The notes: generated by a model not told the origin, from the sequence alone. Shown: positions 15,917-25,097, counted from the stretch's first letter. The stretch is 64,000 nucleotides of DNA from an uncultured Lachnospiraceae bacterium (GCA_900550235.1 URRQ01000004.1:11061-75060); one strand, 5' to 3'. Made by a program: numbers and translations.

Positions 15917-17632
15917 ATGGCAGAAAAAGAGGGACTAACTTGTCGGGAAAAGATTATGTCGGAAGAATATCGGGATTTTATTTATGAACAGAATATGCCC
16001 TTTGAAATGGAAATCGTACAAGACGGAAAACTATGTGAACAGGAAATCGGATTTTATTATCGTTCGGTATATTTGAATAAATTATATACAGATCCGATTA
16101 CTTTGAATCGTTTCTCTTACGGTTCGATTCCAAAGTGTTATATTCCGCTGGATACGGAGATGCTGGATCAGGCGGGGATTGCGCAAGTACAGAATTATCC
16201 CACATTAAAGCTTATGGGAGAAGGGGTGATGCTTGGAATCATAGATACAGGAATCGATTACTTGAATCCGATATTTAGAAATGTGGACGGCAGTACGCGG
16301 ATTGCCGGGATTTGGGATCAAACGATCCAGACCGGTGATCCGCCGGAAGGTTTTCTGTATGGAACAGAGTATACAAGAGGGCAGATCAATGAAGCGGTGC
16401 GAAGTGAGCGGTCGATGGAAATTGTGCCGAGTGTGGACGAAGACGGGCATGGAACTTTTATTGCCGGAGTAGCCGCCGGAGGAGAGAATGTAGAAGAAGG
16501 ATTTCTTGGAGCTGCCCCCAAAGCAACGCTCGGAATCGTGAAATTAAAAGAAGCAAAAAAGTATCTAAAACAATTTTATTTTATCGATGATAAGACAAAA
16601 TGCTATCAAGAGAATGATATTATGCTCGGAATTCGCTATTTGTCACTTCTGGCAAGAAAAAATGAGATGCCGTTAGTAATCTGTATTGCATTGGGAACGA
16701 ATCAAGGAGATCATAATGGAACGTCTCCTTTGGGACACTTGATCTCCAACTATGCGGATGTCAATAATACGGTGATGATCCTGGGAGCGGGAAATGAGGC
16801 GAATCAGAGACATCATTATTATGGAAAGGAAAAAGAATTGAATCGACCGGAAAGCATTGAAATACGTGTTGCAGAAGGTGTGACAGGTTTTACGATGGAA
16901 ATGTGGACGGATATTCCCAATATTTTTACGGTGTCCATTGTGTCACCGGGAGGAGAGCGGATTCCCTTTGTGCCTCTTCGACAGATAGAAGCAGGGCATG
17001 TGTATAAATTTGTTTTTGAAAATACAACGGTATATATTGATTATCGTTTGTTTGTGGAGAGGACCAATTCGGAATTGATCTTTATACGAATGGAAGAACC
17101 TTCGGCAGGAATTTGGAAGTTGGAGGTAGAAGCACGTCGGCTTGCTGACGGGGAATATCATATTTGGCTTCCGGTAAAAGAATTTTTAAGTGGAGAAGTG
17201 TATTTTCTTTTGCCTGATCCGGATACGACGGTAACAGAGCCGGGGTGTGTGATAAATGGAATTACAGCGGCGTATTACAATGGGGAAAATAATAGTATTG
17301 CGATAGATTCCGGAAGAGGGTATACTAGAAATGAAACGATCAAACCGGATTTTGCGGCGCCGGGAGTGGAAGTGTTAAGCGCTGCAAAGAGAAATCAGTT
17401 TGTCAGAAGAAGTGGATCCAGTATTGCAACAGCAGTAACCGCGGGAGCGTCAGTTCTATTGATGGAATGGTTATATTACCGGATGGGGCGCAGAAATGTG
17501 GATACGCTGCAAATCAGGAATTTGCTGCTTCTGGGAACAGAAAGAGTGGATTCGGAAGAGTATCCCAATAGACGTTGGGGATATGGGGCGATCAATCTTT
17601 ATCGGACTTTTGAATCTTTAAGATCGTTTTGA
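15917..17632 (+). CDS. Subtilisin-family (S8) peptidase, Csp-like
   Basis: 571 residues. The catalytic triad is complete: Asp 110 in IIDTGIDY, His 178 in DEDGHGTFIAG and Ser 502 in GSSIATA. A long insertion separates the His and Ser regions (about residues 290-440), as in the Clostridia Csp germination proteases that process cortex-lytic enzymes. There is no signal peptide. Start at ATG 15917, with no clear ribosome site; ATG 15956 is an alternative. Downstream genes encode a coiled-coil protein and an LspA-like peptidase. A spore-germination role is possible but not shown by context. Confidence 0.85.
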   Translation: MAEKEGLTCREKIMSEEYRDFIYEQNMPFEMEIVQDGKLCEQEIGFYYRSVYLNKLYTDPITLNRFSYGSIPKCYIPLDTEMLDQAGIAQVQNYPTLKLMGEGVMLGIIDTGIDYLNPIFRNVDGSTRIAGIWDQTIQTGDPPEGFLYGTEYTRGQINEAVRSERSMEIVPSVDEDGHGTFIAGVAAGGENVEEGFLGAAPKATLGIVKLKEAKKYLKQFYFIDDKTKCYQENDIMLGIRYLSLLARKNEMPLVICIALGTNQGDHNGTSPLGHLISNYADVNNTVMILGAGNEANQRHHYYGKEKELNRPESIEIRVAEGVTGFTMEMWTDIPNIFTVSIVSPGGERIPFVPLRQIEAGHVYKFVFENTTVYIDYRLFVERTNSELIFIRMEEPSAGIWKLEVEARRLADGEYHIWLPVKEFLSGEVYFLLPDPDTTVTEPGCVINGITAAYYNGENNSIAIDSGRGYTRNETIKPDFAAPGVEVLSAAKRNQFVRRSGSSIATAVTAGASVLLMEWLYYRMGRRNVDTLQIRNLLLLGTERVDSEEYPNRRWGYGAINLYRTFESLRSF

Positions 17633-17654
17633 GAAAGATAACAGGAGGAAGAAC

Positions 17655-17942
17655 ATGAAAGAATTAATTGATGATATTGTGGAAAAATTAAGCGGAGCAG
17701 CAGAACAAGTGGGAAAAAAGGCAGATGAGGTAATCGAAACACAGAAAATTAAAAATCAGATTCGTGGATTAGAAAAGAATAATCGAAGAGATCTCAGAGA
17801 CTTAGGACGTTTGATTTATGAAAAATACAAAAGCGGTGAAGTGATTGAAGAAGCCTATTTGGAACTGTGCGAATCTATCAGTGAAAGAGAAGATGAGATT
17901 CGTTCGTGCGAAACTGAATTGATTCGAGTGAAAGAGGATTAA
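17655..17942 (+). CDS. Small coiled-coil protein
   Basis: 95 residues. A good ribosome site (AGGAGG) precedes ATG 17655. The protein is highly charged and predicted helical throughout, without membrane segment or signal. The C-terminal half reads as a heptad-rich coiled coil ending in KED. The lspA-like gene starts two bases after its stop codon, so the two are probably translated together. It is not recognised as a named family. Confidence 0.65.
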   Translation: MKELIDDIVEKLSGAAEQVGKKADEVIETQKIKNQIRGLEKNNRRDLRDLGRLIYEKYKSGEVIEEAYLELCESISEREDEIRSCETELIRVKED

Positions 17943-17944
17943 GT

Positions 17945-18409
17945 ATGCTGGCGCTATGTATAGGAATTCTTCTTGCACTTCCTTTGGTGGATTTGGGGAT
18001 GAAGTATTATGTAGAGAAGTATATTTCTCAAAAAGAAGAGATTCCGATATGCCAAGGGCGTATCCTGATTCGCTATGTACACAATCAAGGAATGGCATTG
18101 AATTTTTTGGAACGTTATCCTGCGCTTGTAAAGTGGTGTTCATTGCTGGCAGTAATTCCACTAGGACTATATTATGGAATGCTTCTTTTTCGTAAGGGGA
18201 ATGCTTTGGAAAAACTCAGTTTTAGTTTAGTGTTGGGCGGTGCAATTAGTAATGTGTATGATCGGTTTGTGAGAAAGTATGTGGTAGATTATGTGGGATT
18301 TCGTTCCAAATGGAAAAAATTCAGCGATATTACATTCAATCTTGGAGACTTTGGGATTTTTACAGGAGCATTGGGGATAATCTTATCAGTACTACTTCCG
18401 AGAAGGTAA
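17945..18409 (+). CDS. lspA: Divergent signal peptidase II (LspA-like)
   Basis: 154 residues with four predicted membrane helices. The LspA motifs are present in altered form: HNQGMALNF for the N-x-G-A-A-F motif, GGAISNVYDRF for GGAxGNxxDR (catalytic Asp kept), and FNLGDF for FNxAD (second Asp kept). Signal peptidase II removes lipoprotein signal peptides in the cytoplasmic membrane. The gene lies downstream of a Csp-like protease and a coiled-coil protein rather than beside the usual rluD. It may be a specialised paralogue (inference). Confidence 0.75.
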   Translation: MLALCIGILLALPLVDLGMKYYVEKYISQKEEIPICQGRILIRYVHNQGMALNFLERYPALVKWCSLLAVIPLGLYYGMLLFRKGNALEKLSFSLVLGGAISNVYDRFVRKYVVDYVGFRSKWKKFSDITFNLGDFGIFTGALGIILSVLLPRR

Positions 18410-18420
18410 TAAAAGAACAT

Positions 18421-18464
18421 GAAAAAGGGGCGATTGGCAGAAAAACCAATTGCCCCTTTTGAAA
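18421..18464 (+). terminator. Bidirectional terminator between lspA-like and sirtuin genes
   Basis: AAAAGGGGCGATTGG pairs with CCAATTGCCCCTTTT. The A-rich and T-rich flanks let it stop both converging genes. Confidence 0.88.
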
Positions 18465-18470
18465 GGAATG

Positions 18471-19214
18471 TTATTGCATATGATATTCTAGTTCTTTAAA
18501 AACGTCTTTTGGCTGAGCATAAATGACTAAATCTGCATGTTTGTCAGCCATATCATCTTCTTCGTGTATGATTGCAAGTGTAGTGCCATCAAAGTGTTCT
18601 AAAAATCCATGGAAGACTTCTGAACGAAGCGTAGTTCCAAGTAAAAGAAGTAAGTCAGCCTTTTTTACTTCTTCGATGGATTTGGTGATCAGCGCATTGT
18701 CAACCATATCGCCAAAGAAAGAAACGCCCGGTCGTATGTAGTGCCCACACTTTTCGCATAGAGGAATACTCTTGCAATTCATGATATATTGGATGGAATG
18801 ATTATGTCCGCAATGGGTACAGTAATTATTATAAATTGTACCGTGAAGGTTGATGACATTTTTACAACCTCCGCGAACTGCCAAATTAAAAATATTACTT
18901 GTAATCACACATTGGAGCAAGTGTTCCCTTTCCATCTGAGCCAAAGCACTGGCGGTACCATTGGGTTTGATTTCTGGAGTCAGAAGTTCATTTCGGTAAA
19001 AATCAAAGAACTGCTTTGGTCTGGAAGAAAAATATGCGCTTGTATATAAATATTCTGGAGAGATTCCATATTTGGACTCAATTTCATATGCCCGTGCCTG
19101 GGATTTTAATCCGTCCGTTCCGCATTCTTTCAAACACCCTGAGCCGCAAAGAGCAACCGTGTATGTGCTACTTTCTATTGCAGCTTTCAGTTGAGCTAAA
19201 TGATCTTTTTTCAT
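18471..19214 (-). CDS. Divergent Sir2-family (sirtuin) protein
   Basis: 247 residues with a sirtuin-like layout: NAD-binding start (CGSGCLKECG in place of GAGxS), the core TSNIFN in place of the usual TQNID, the His of NLHG kept, a four-Cys zinc site (CTHCG and CEKCG), and GVSFFGDMV. Classical sirtuins use NAD to remove acyl groups from lysine. Loss of the Gln and Asp of the TQNID motif and the altered GAG motif suggest changed or lost deacylase activity; ADP-ribosyltransfer or NAD hydrolysis are alternatives (inference). It is divergent from nudC, another NAD-consuming enzyme. Confidence 0.8.
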   Translation of the reverse strand: MKKDHLAQLKAAIESSTYTVALCGSGCLKECGTDGLKSQARAYEIESKYGISPEYLYTSAYFSSRPKQFFDFYRNELLTPEIKPNGTASALAQMEREHLLQCVITSNIFNLAVRGGCKNVINLHGTIYNNYCTHCGHNHSIQYIMNCKSIPLCEKCGHYIRPGVSFFGDMVDNALITKSIEEVKKADLLLLLGTTLRSEVFHGFLEHFDGTTLAIIHEEDDMADKHADLVIYAQPKDVFKELEYHMQ

Positions 19215-19316
19215 AAAAATCCCTCGCTTTCCATCAATTTATTATATATATTTTCTCATTTTTTCAAGGAAAAAGCAATGAATTATCATAAAAATATTAT
19301 TTTTTTCTAAAATTAA

Positions 19317-19325
19317 TGCTATAAT
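19317..19325 (+). promoter_or_regulatory. Extended -10 of nudC
   Basis: TGCTATAAT at 19317-19325 matches TGnTATAAT. No good -35 lies upstream, as expected for an extended -10 promoter. Confidence 0.55.
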
Positions 19326-19357
19326 AGACAAAACTGTTTGAAAAAAGGAGCGGAAGT

Positions 19358-20224
19358 ATGATACAAGATATCAGACCACATGAATATAGAAACGAATATC
19401 GACCAGTAAAGCCTGAAAAGGAAAGTTATGTGATTGTATGTAAAGGAAATAGTATTCTTATAAAAGAATCAGAACAAGAAATTTCATTCCCAACGTTTGG
19501 AGAACTGGAATACTGGAATGAACGTCTCTATGAAGAATATACATATTTGTTCTCGATCGATCAGCATAGATTTTACTATATAAAAGAAGTATCGTGGGAA
19601 AAGCTGACAGAATATCATATGGAACCGGTTTCTAATTTCCGAACGTTGCAGCCGCAGTATATGGCGTTTGCAGGAATTACCGGATCACAGCTGATTCGAT
19701 GGTATGAAAGCAGACAGTTTTGTGGGCGATGCGGGGCCAAGATGGTTCATGATGGGAAGGAACGCATGATGCGATGTGAGACATGTGGACTTATGGAATA
19801 TCCGAAGATCTGTCCGGCGGTTATCGTTGGCCTTACGGATGGAAATAGGATTCTGATGTCTAAGTATGCCGGGCGCGCGTATAAAAAATATGCTCTTCTT
19901 GCAGGATTTGCGGAGATAGGTGAGACGATTGAAGAGACGGTGAGACGGGAAGTAATGGAAGAAGTTGGATTGAAAGTGAAAAATATTCGTTTTTATAAAA
20001 GTCAGCCATGGTCTTTTTCGGATACATTATTGATGGGATTTTATTGTGAATTAGATGGTGCAGATAAGATTACGTTAGATCAGGAAGAGTTGGCTCTTGC
20101 AGAATGGTTTGAACGGGATAAAATACCAGATATGGAAAATGATGTGAGTTTGACAAATGAAATGATTCGGTATTTTAAAAAGCATGGAAATTATGTTGAC
20201 AATTTTGAAATGCATAAGGTATAA
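19358..20224 (+). CDS. nudC: NADH pyrophosphatase / NAD-cap hydrolase NudC
   Basis: 288 residues. A zinc ribbon (CGRCG...CETCG) is followed by a Nudix box from residue 183 (GFAEIGETIEETVRREVMEE with VG after it), then SQPWSFSDTLLMGF, the NudC-specific SQPWPF motif. NudC splits NAD(H) into NMN(H) and AMP and can remove NAD caps from RNA. Start at ATG 19358 with AAAAAAGGAG upstream. Divergent from the sirtuin gene across a short AT-rich intergenic region. Confidence 0.94.
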   Translation: MIQDIRPHEYRNEYRPVKPEKESYVIVCKGNSILIKESEQEISFPTFGELEYWNERLYEEYTYLFSIDQHRFYYIKEVSWEKLTEYHMEPVSNFRTLQPQYMAFAGITGSQLIRWYESRQFCGRCGAKMVHDGKERMMRCETCGLMEYPKICPAVIVGLTDGNRILMSKYAGRAYKKYALLAGFAEIGETIEETVRREVMEEVGLKVKNIRFYKSQPWSFSDTLLMGFYCELDGADKITLDQEELALAEWFERDKIPDMENDVSLTNEMIRYFKKHGNYVDNFEMHKV

Positions 20225-20236
20225 TATTAAATTAAA

Positions 20237-20282
20237 AGAGCAGTTGCGAATTATATTTCTATAATTTGCAATTGCTTTTTTT
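20237..20282 (+). terminator. Terminator of nudC
   Basis: AGCAGTTGCGAATTATA pairs with TATAATTTGCAATTGCT, followed by seven T. It rules out the TTG at 20266 as the start of the next gene. Confidence 0.85.
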
Positions 20283-20349
20283 CAATTCAAAAGGAATTAT
20301 ATATAGAGTTTTACTCTTGGAGATGATTGAGGAAGGCGAGGAAAAAAGA

Positions 20350-21204
20350 ATGGAAAGAAGCAAAGGAAAAGAACTGGCAATTGATATTATGATAGATATT
20401 GTAGGAAATATGCTGATTGCAATTGGAGTTTACAATTTTGCGGCAAATTCCGGCTTCCCGGTAGCGGGAATTTCAGGAATTGCGCTTATTTTTTATCACC
20501 TGTTCGGTTTACCGATTGGTGTTATGACAGTTGTATTAAACATTCCGATTATTTTATTGTGTTATAAACTCTTGGGAAAGGAATTTTTACTCCGTTCTCT
20601 AAAAACGATGATCATCGCATGGCCACTTATGGATATTGTAGCGCCGATGCTTCCGGTATATTCGGGAGACAGAATGCTGTCTGCGATCTGTGTGGGAGTA
20701 TTTTCAGGCTTGGGATATGCATTGATTTATCTTCGCAATTCTTCAACCGGAGGTGCAGACTTCATTATCATGTCAATTCGTGCACTCAAACCGCATCTTT
20801 CCATTGGTAAAATTGCGTTCATTACAGATGTTGTAATTGTAGGACTTGGAGGAGTACTTTTTGGAGATACAGACAGCATTATTTATGGCCTAATTCTTAC
20901 TTATATCTTATCAACAGTGGTGGATAAAGTAATGTATGGTATTGATGCAGGTAAGATGACGCTTGTTGTTACAGATCATAGCAAAGAAGTGGCTGCTAAG
21001 ATTGATGAAATGACAGAGCGTGGCTGTACATTTTTACGAGGTGTAGGAAGTTACAGTGGCGAGGAAAAGATGGTTGTTATGTGTGCTTGTAGCAACAAAG
21101 AAATGCATAAAGTGCAAAAAGCGGTAAAAGAGGTAGATAATCGTGCATTTTTGATTACGATGGAATCCAATGAAGTACGTGGAGAAGGATTCAAACCTCA
21201 TTAA
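20350..21204 (+). CDS. YitT family membrane protein (DUF161/DUF2179)
   Basis: 284 residues. Five or six membrane helices (VGNMLIAIGVYNFAANSGFPVAG and following) are joined to a C-terminal cytosolic DUF2179 domain (MTLVVTDHSKEVAAKI and ERGCTFLRGVGSYSG). Proteins of this type are widespread in Firmicutes and their transport role is not settled. Start at ATG 20350, with a purine-rich GGCGAGG ribosome site; earlier in-frame starts fall inside the nudC terminator. It has its own terminator at 21223-21265. Confidence 0.9.
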   Translation: MERSKGKELAIDIMIDIVGNMLIAIGVYNFAANSGFPVAGISGIALIFYHLFGLPIGVMTVVLNIPIILLCYKLLGKEFLLRSLKTMIIAWPLMDIVAPMLPVYSGDRMLSAICVGVFSGLGYALIYLRNSSTGGADFIIMSIRALKPHLSIGKIAFITDVVIVGLGGVLFGDTDSIIYGLILTYILSTVVDKVMYGIDAGKMTLVVTDHSKEVAAKIDEMTERGCTFLRGVGSYSGEEKMVVMCACSNKEMHKVQKAVKEVDNRAFLITMESNEVRGEGFKPH

Positions 21205-21217
21205 TTGATAATTAAGA

Positions 21218-21246
21218 TTGACAAAAGCGGCTACCTGTGGTATAAA
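21218..21246 (+). promoter_or_regulatory. Promoter of tRNA-Trp (inside the yitT-like terminator)
   Basis: TTGACA (21218-21223), 17 bases, TATAAA (21241-21246), near consensus. It overlaps the left arm and loop of the upstream gene's terminator. Confidence 0.75.
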
Positions 21247-21265
21247 TATCAAGTAGCCGTTTTTT
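21223..21265 (+). terminator. Terminator of the yitT-like gene
   Basis: CGGCTAC pairs with GTAGCCG, with A-rich 5' and TTTTTT 3' flanks. Confidence 0.8.
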
Positions 21266-21278
21266 AAACGTATACAAT

Positions 21279-21349
21279 AGGGGATTGGTCAAATGGTATG
21301 ATAGGAGTCTCCAAAACTTTTGGTGGGGGTTCGATTCCCTCATCCCCTG
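21279..21349 (+). tRNA. tRNA-Trp (anticodon CCA)
   Basis: The acceptor stem AGGGGAT pairs perfectly with ATCCCCT. The D arm GTCA/TGAT, the anticodon stem GGAGT/ACTTT with loop CTCCAAA (anticodon CCA), and the T arm GGGGG/CCCTC with loop TTCGATT all fold. The discriminator base is G and the CCA end is not encoded. A promoter lies upstream and a terminator directly downstream, so it is a single-gene unit. Confidence 0.95.
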
Positions 21350-21353
21350 TAGT

Positions 21354-21383
21354 AAAACCGGAAGCAAATGTTTCCGGTTTTTA
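21354..21383 (+). terminator. Terminator of tRNA-Trp
   Basis: AAAACCGGAA, a seven-base loop, then TTTCCGGTTTTT. Confidence 0.85.
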
Positions 21384-21402
21384 ATTTCAAAAAAGGAAAT
21401 GG

Positions 21403-21430
21403 TTGCATTTTATAAAAAATTGTGTATAAT
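21403..21430 (+). promoter_or_regulatory. Promoter of rho
   Basis: TTGCAT (21403-21408), 16 bases, TATAAT (21425-21430), about 100 bases before the rho start. Confidence 0.7.
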
Positions 21431-21530
21431 AAAAACATAGTTCAGAACACAGTTTCAGAAGAAGTCAAGTCTGACAAAGTTCCCCGTAGTAAATAAGAGT
21501 AGTATAAGTGAATAGGAAGGATTAAAAACT

Positions 21531-22865
21531 ATGATGAGAGAGAAATATGAATCTCTGCCGGTAGCATCATTACGTGATATTGCAAAAGCAAGACACTTAA
21601 AGGGTGTATCGACAATGAAAAAGGCGGATATTATCGAACTGATGCTTGCAGAAGATGAAAAAGACAAAGCGAAAGCAGTAAAAGAAGAAGTAAAAAATGA
21701 AAAAAGCAAAGAAGGAACAACGGATATTGAGCAGTTGGATAGTGGAATTACAGTAAGCGGAATCATTGAAGTAATGCCGGATGGATATGGGTTTATTCGT
21801 TCCAATCACTATTTGCCGGGAGAAAATGACGTATATGTATCTCCGTCACAGATCCGTCGTTTTGGATTGAAAACAGGAGATATTCTTGAAGGAAATACAA
21901 GAGTAAAAACACAGACAGAGAAGTTTAGCGCATTATTGTACTTGACAAAAATCAATGGACAGGTTCCGGTAGAAGCTTCGAAGAGAACAAATTTCGAAGA
22001 TATGACTCCGATTTTCCCGAATGAAAGACTGAAACTGGAAGGAGAAGGAAGCTCTGTTGCCATGAGAATTGTGGATCTGTTATCTCCAATCGGAAAAGGA
22101 CAGCGTGGTATGATCGTGTCTCCGCCAAAAGCAGGTAAGACAACCTTGCTAAAAGAGACTGCATTATCTATTTTGAGAAATAATCCGGAAATGAATCTGA
22201 TTATTTTGTTGATAGATGAGCGTCCGGAAGAAGTTACGGATATTAAAGAAGCAATTACAGGTCCAAATGTAGAGGTCGTATATTCTACATTCGACGAACT
22301 TCCAGAACATCACAAAAGAGTATCAGAGATGGTAATAGAACGCGCAAAACGTCTCGTAGAGCAGAAAAAAGATGTGGTGATTCTTTTAGACAGTATCACA
22401 AGACTTTCTCGTGCATACAACTTGATCGTGCCGCCAAGTGGACGTACTTTATCAGGCGGTCTTGACCCGGCAGCGCTTCATATGCCAAAGAGAATCTTTG
22501 GAGCCGCAAGAAATATGAGAGAAGGCGGAAGTCTTACAATCCTTGCAACAGCTCTTGTTGATACAGGAAGCAAAATGGACGATGTTGTCTATGAAGAGTT
22601 CAAGGGAACCGGTAATATGGAGCTTGTTCTTGATAGAAAGCTGCAGGAAAAGAGAGTATTCCCGGCAGTTGATATTCCAAAATCAGGTACGAGACGTGAA
22701 GATTTGCTCTTGACAAAAGACGAGCAGGAGGCAGTTGACATTATGCGTCGTGCGTTAAATGGAATGAAACCGGAAGAAGCAGTAGACAATATTTTAAACA
22801 TGTTTTCTCGTACAAAAAACAATGCAGAATTTGTACAATTAGTAAAAAAACAAAAATTCTTATAG
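21531..22865 (+). CDS. rho: Transcription termination factor Rho
   Basis: 444 residues. A Rho N-terminal helical domain ([20 protein letters not shown]) and a short charged linker precede the cold-shock RNA-binding domain ([22 protein letters not shown]) and the RecA-like ATPase with Walker [20 protein letters not shown] and the Q-loop/R-loop region. Rho is a hexameric RNA translocase that ends transcription. There is no long N-terminal insertion of the kind known from other phyla. Start ATG 21531; ATG 21534 follows immediately. Confidence 0.97.
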   Translation: MMREKYESLPVASLRDIAKARHLKGVSTMKKADIIELMLAEDEKDKAKAVKEEVKNEKSKEGTTDIEQLDSGITVSGIIEVMPDGYGFIRSNHYLPGENDVYVSPSQIRRFGLKTGDILEGNTRVKTQTEKFSALLYLTKINGQVPVEASKRTNFEDMTPIFPNERLKLEGEGSSVAMRIVDLLSPIGKGQRGMIVSPPKAGKTTLLKETALSILRNNPEMNLIILLIDERPEEVTDIKEAITGPNVEVVYSTFDELPEHHKRVSEMVIERAKRLVEQKKDVVILLDSITRLSRAYNLIVPPSGRTLSGGLDPAALHMPKRIFGAARNMREGGSLTILATALVDTGSKMDDVVYEEFKGTGNMELVLDRKLQEKRVFPAVDIPKSGTRREDLLLTKDEQEAVDIMRRALNGMKPEEAVDNILNMFSRTKNNAEFVQLVKKQKFL

Positions 22866-22882
22866 AATAACTAAGAAAAAAC

Positions 22883-22911
22883 TTGCAAAGTTTTGTAATA
22901 TATGTTACAAT
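22883..22911 (+). promoter_or_regulatory. Promoter of rpmE and downstream genes
   Basis: TTGCAA (22883-22888), 17 bases, TACAAT (22906-22911), with an extended TG (TGTTACAAT). Confidence 0.72.
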
Positions 22912-22920
22912 CAAAAAGCT

Positions 22921-22949
22921 GTTTAAGTGATTATTACACGTAATTAAAC
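22921..22949 (+). promoter_or_regulatory. Possible rpmE leader hairpin
   Basis: GTTTAA (22921-22926) pairs with TTAAAC (22944-22949), with GTG/CAC inside. It lies in the untranslated leader of rpmE. L31 leader RNAs that bind L31 are known in Firmicutes, but I cannot confirm a match. Confidence 0.3.
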
Positions 22950-22976
22950 ATAAATAAAAATAGAGAGGTGAAAATC

Positions 22977-23180
22977 ATGAAAGAAGGAATCCATCCAGAT
23001 TATTATCAGGCAACAGTAACTTGTAACTGTGGAAACACATTTGTAACAGGATCTACAAACAAAGATATCCACGTAGAAATCTGTTCAAAATGCCACCCAT
23101 TCTACACAGGACAGCAGAAAGCTGCTCAGGCTCGTGGTCGTGTTGACAAGTTTAACAAGAAATACGGAATTCAGGCTTAG
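22977..23180 (+). CDS. rpmE: 50S ribosomal protein L31
   Basis: 67 residues, beginning [20 protein letters not shown]. The zinc-binding form is shown by CNC and [13 protein letters not shown] is the family signature. It is part of the large ribosomal subunit at the intersubunit bridge. ATG 22977 is preceded by GAGGTG at good spacing; the in-frame GTG at 22968 lies inside that ribosome site. A weak stem-loop follows at 23204-23230. Confidence 0.97.
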   Translation: MKEGIHPDYYQATVTCNCGNTFVTGSTNKDIHVEICSKCHPFYTGQQKAAQARGRVDKFNKKYGIQA

Positions 23181-23203
23181 GCTTAACAGAATTCAGAACT
23201 TAC

Positions 23204-23230
23204 AGGTTGAGGTTGTTATGATCTCAACCT
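23204..23230 (+). terminator. Weak stem-loop after rpmE
   Basis: AGGTTGAG pairs with CTCAACCT, but only TTGTTG follows, so it is at best a partial terminator and may allow read-through into the DUF1385 gene. Confidence 0.45.
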
Positions 23231-23287
23231 TTGTTGCGTCATAGGGAAATATTTCCTAGGACTGCAACGGAAGATGGAGGAAAACAT

Positions 23288-24220
23288 ATGAAATCGTCCA
23301 ATATAGGCGGTCAGGCAGTTCTTGAAGGCGTTATGATGAAGAACGGAGACAGCTATGCAGTAGCTGTAAGAAAGCCTGACGGTGAAATTGAAGTAAAAAA
23401 GGAGAAATACGAGAGCGTGATCAAATGGAAAGCGCTCACGAAGATTCCTTTTATTCGGGGTGTATTTAATTTTATAGATTCCATGGTTCTAGGCATGAAA
23501 ACATTGACCTATTCTGCAAGTTTTTTTGAAGAAGAGGAAGACAAGGGAAAAGTACTGACAGAAGAAGAGGCGAAAAAAGAAGAAAAGAAAGAATCTGTTT
23601 TTATGGGAATTACGGTTGCATTTTCCATCGTTCTTGCAATTGGAATTTTCATGGTACTGCCGTATTTTATTATCAATCTGGCAGGGAAGGTGATTCACTC
23701 CCGGATTCTGCTTACGGCATTGGAAGGGGTTTTACGGCTTCTTATTTTTATCGGCTATATCTTATTGATTTCTAGAATGGAAGATATCCGCCGTCTCTAC
23801 ATGTATCATGGGGCAGAACATAAGTGTATCAATTGTATTGAACATGGGCTGGATCTTACAGTTGATAATGTAAGAAAAAGTTCGAAACAGCATAAACGTT
23901 GCGGAACCAGTTTTTTATTGTTTGTAATGCTTGTAAGCTGTGTGATGGTGTTTTTTATTCATGCAGAATCTCAGATTGCGAGAGTAGGACTTCGAATTGC
24001 TTTGATTCCGGTGATTGCAGGAATCTCCTATGAGTTGATCCGATGGGCAGGAAATAGTGAGAATCCAATCATCAATCTGTTAAGTAAGCCGGGACTTTGG
24101 ATGCAGAATCTGACGACAAAAGAACCGGATGACGATATGATCGAAGTTGCGATACAGTCGGTAGAAGCAGTCTTTGACTGGAGAAAGTACAAAGAAGAGA
24201 ACTTTGGAGCTGAAGTATGA
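23288..24220 (+). CDS. DUF1385 family membrane protein
   Basis: 310 residues. The N-terminus SNIGGQAVLEGVMMKNG is the DUF1385 hallmark. Later come YHGAEHKCINCIEHG and about four membrane helices. Function is unknown; homologues occur widely in Firmicutes and often sit beside rpmE and prmC-prfA, as here. ATG 23288 follows GGAGG. The stop overlaps the prmC start by four bases (ATGA), suggesting coupled translation. Confidence 0.9.
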   Translation: MKSSNIGGQAVLEGVMMKNGDSYAVAVRKPDGEIEVKKEKYESVIKWKALTKIPFIRGVFNFIDSMVLGMKTLTYSASFFEEEEDKGKVLTEEEAKKEEKKESVFMGITVAFSIVLAIGIFMVLPYFIINLAGKVIHSRILLTALEGVLRLLIFIGYILLISRMEDIRRLYMYHGAEHKCINCIEHGLDLTVDNVRKSSKQHKRCGTSFLLFVMLVSCVMVFFIHAESQIARVGLRIALIPVIAGISYELIRWAGNSENPIINLLSKPGLWMQNLTTKEPDDDMIEVAIQSVEAVFDWRKYKEENFGAEV

Positions 24221-25062
24221 TGACATTAGAAGAGGCATATCGCTTGGGAAACGATATCTTAAATGAAGCAGGTGTTCCGGATGCAGGGACAGACGCCTGG
24301 ATTCTGTTGGAACATGTGACAGGCGTGAGCCGAACAAGATATTATGTAAATCCAAGGCAAGCGTTAAGTAAAGAAGAAGAGGAACGTTATCTGTCTTATA
24401 TTGAAAAGCGTAAGAAAAGAATTCCGGTTCAGCATCTCACAGGGGTGCAGGAATTTATGGGGCTTGAATTCATGGTCAATGAACATGTCCTGATCCCAAG
24501 ACAGGATACGGAAGTACTTGTGGAAACCGTATGGGAGGATTTGGAACCTGGAATGCGGGTTTTGGATATGTGTACCGGATCCGGATGCATTTTAATCAGT
24601 CTGATGAAACGAATGCAAACGGTATCAGGAGAAGACGGGATTACCGGAGTTGGTGTAGACCTTTCTCGCGAAGCGCTGCAAGTTGCAGAAGAAAATGCTT
24701 CCAAGCAGAAAGTCGGCGCGGTGTTTGTGGAAAGCGATCTGTTTGATAAGGTAGAAGGAACATATGATATCATCGTGTCTAACCCACCATATATCCGAAC
24801 TTCTGTGATTAAGGAGCTACAGGAAGAAGTGAAACTTCACGATCCATATGCTGCCTTAGATGGAAAAGAAGACGGACTTTTCTTTTATAGAGAGATTATT
24901 AAAAAAAGCAAAGAATACCTAAAAAAAGGCGGAAGATTATATTTTGAGATCGGCTATGACCAAGGAGAAGATGTAAAAAAACTGATGGAAGAGGCTGGTT
25001 TTTCGGAAGTAACTGTGAAAAAGGATCTTGCAGGACTTGACCGTGTAGTCTTCGGCGTGTAA
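24217..25062 (+). CDS. prmC: Release-factor glutamine methyltransferase PrmC
   Basis: 281 residues. An N-terminal helical substrate domain is followed by a Rossmann methyltransferase domain: [21 protein letters not shown] (SAM binding) and SNPPYI (catalytic NPPY). It methylates the Gln of the GGQ motif in release factors. Its substrate gene prfA lies 35 bases downstream. Confidence 0.96.
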   Translation: MMTLEEAYRLGNDILNEAGVPDAGTDAWILLEHVTGVSRTRYYVNPRQALSKEEEERYLSYIEKRKKRIPVQHLTGVQEFMGLEFMVNEHVLIPRQDTEVLVETVWEDLEPGMRVLDMCTGSGCILISLMKRMQTVSGEDGITGVGVDLSREALQVAEENASKQKVGAVFVESDLFDKVEGTYDIIVSNPPYIRTSVIKELQEEVKLHDPYAALDGKEDGLFFYREIIKKSKEYLKKGGRLYFEIGYDQGEDVKKLMEEAGFSEVTVKKDLAGLDRVVFGV

Positions 25063-25097
25063 AATATTGCAGAGAGGAAAAATTAGGAGGAATTAAC

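Noticed and set aside
20266..20349. Longer N-terminus for the YitT-like protein
   Set aside because: The TTG start lies inside the nudC terminator and has no ribosome site; ATG 20350 does.
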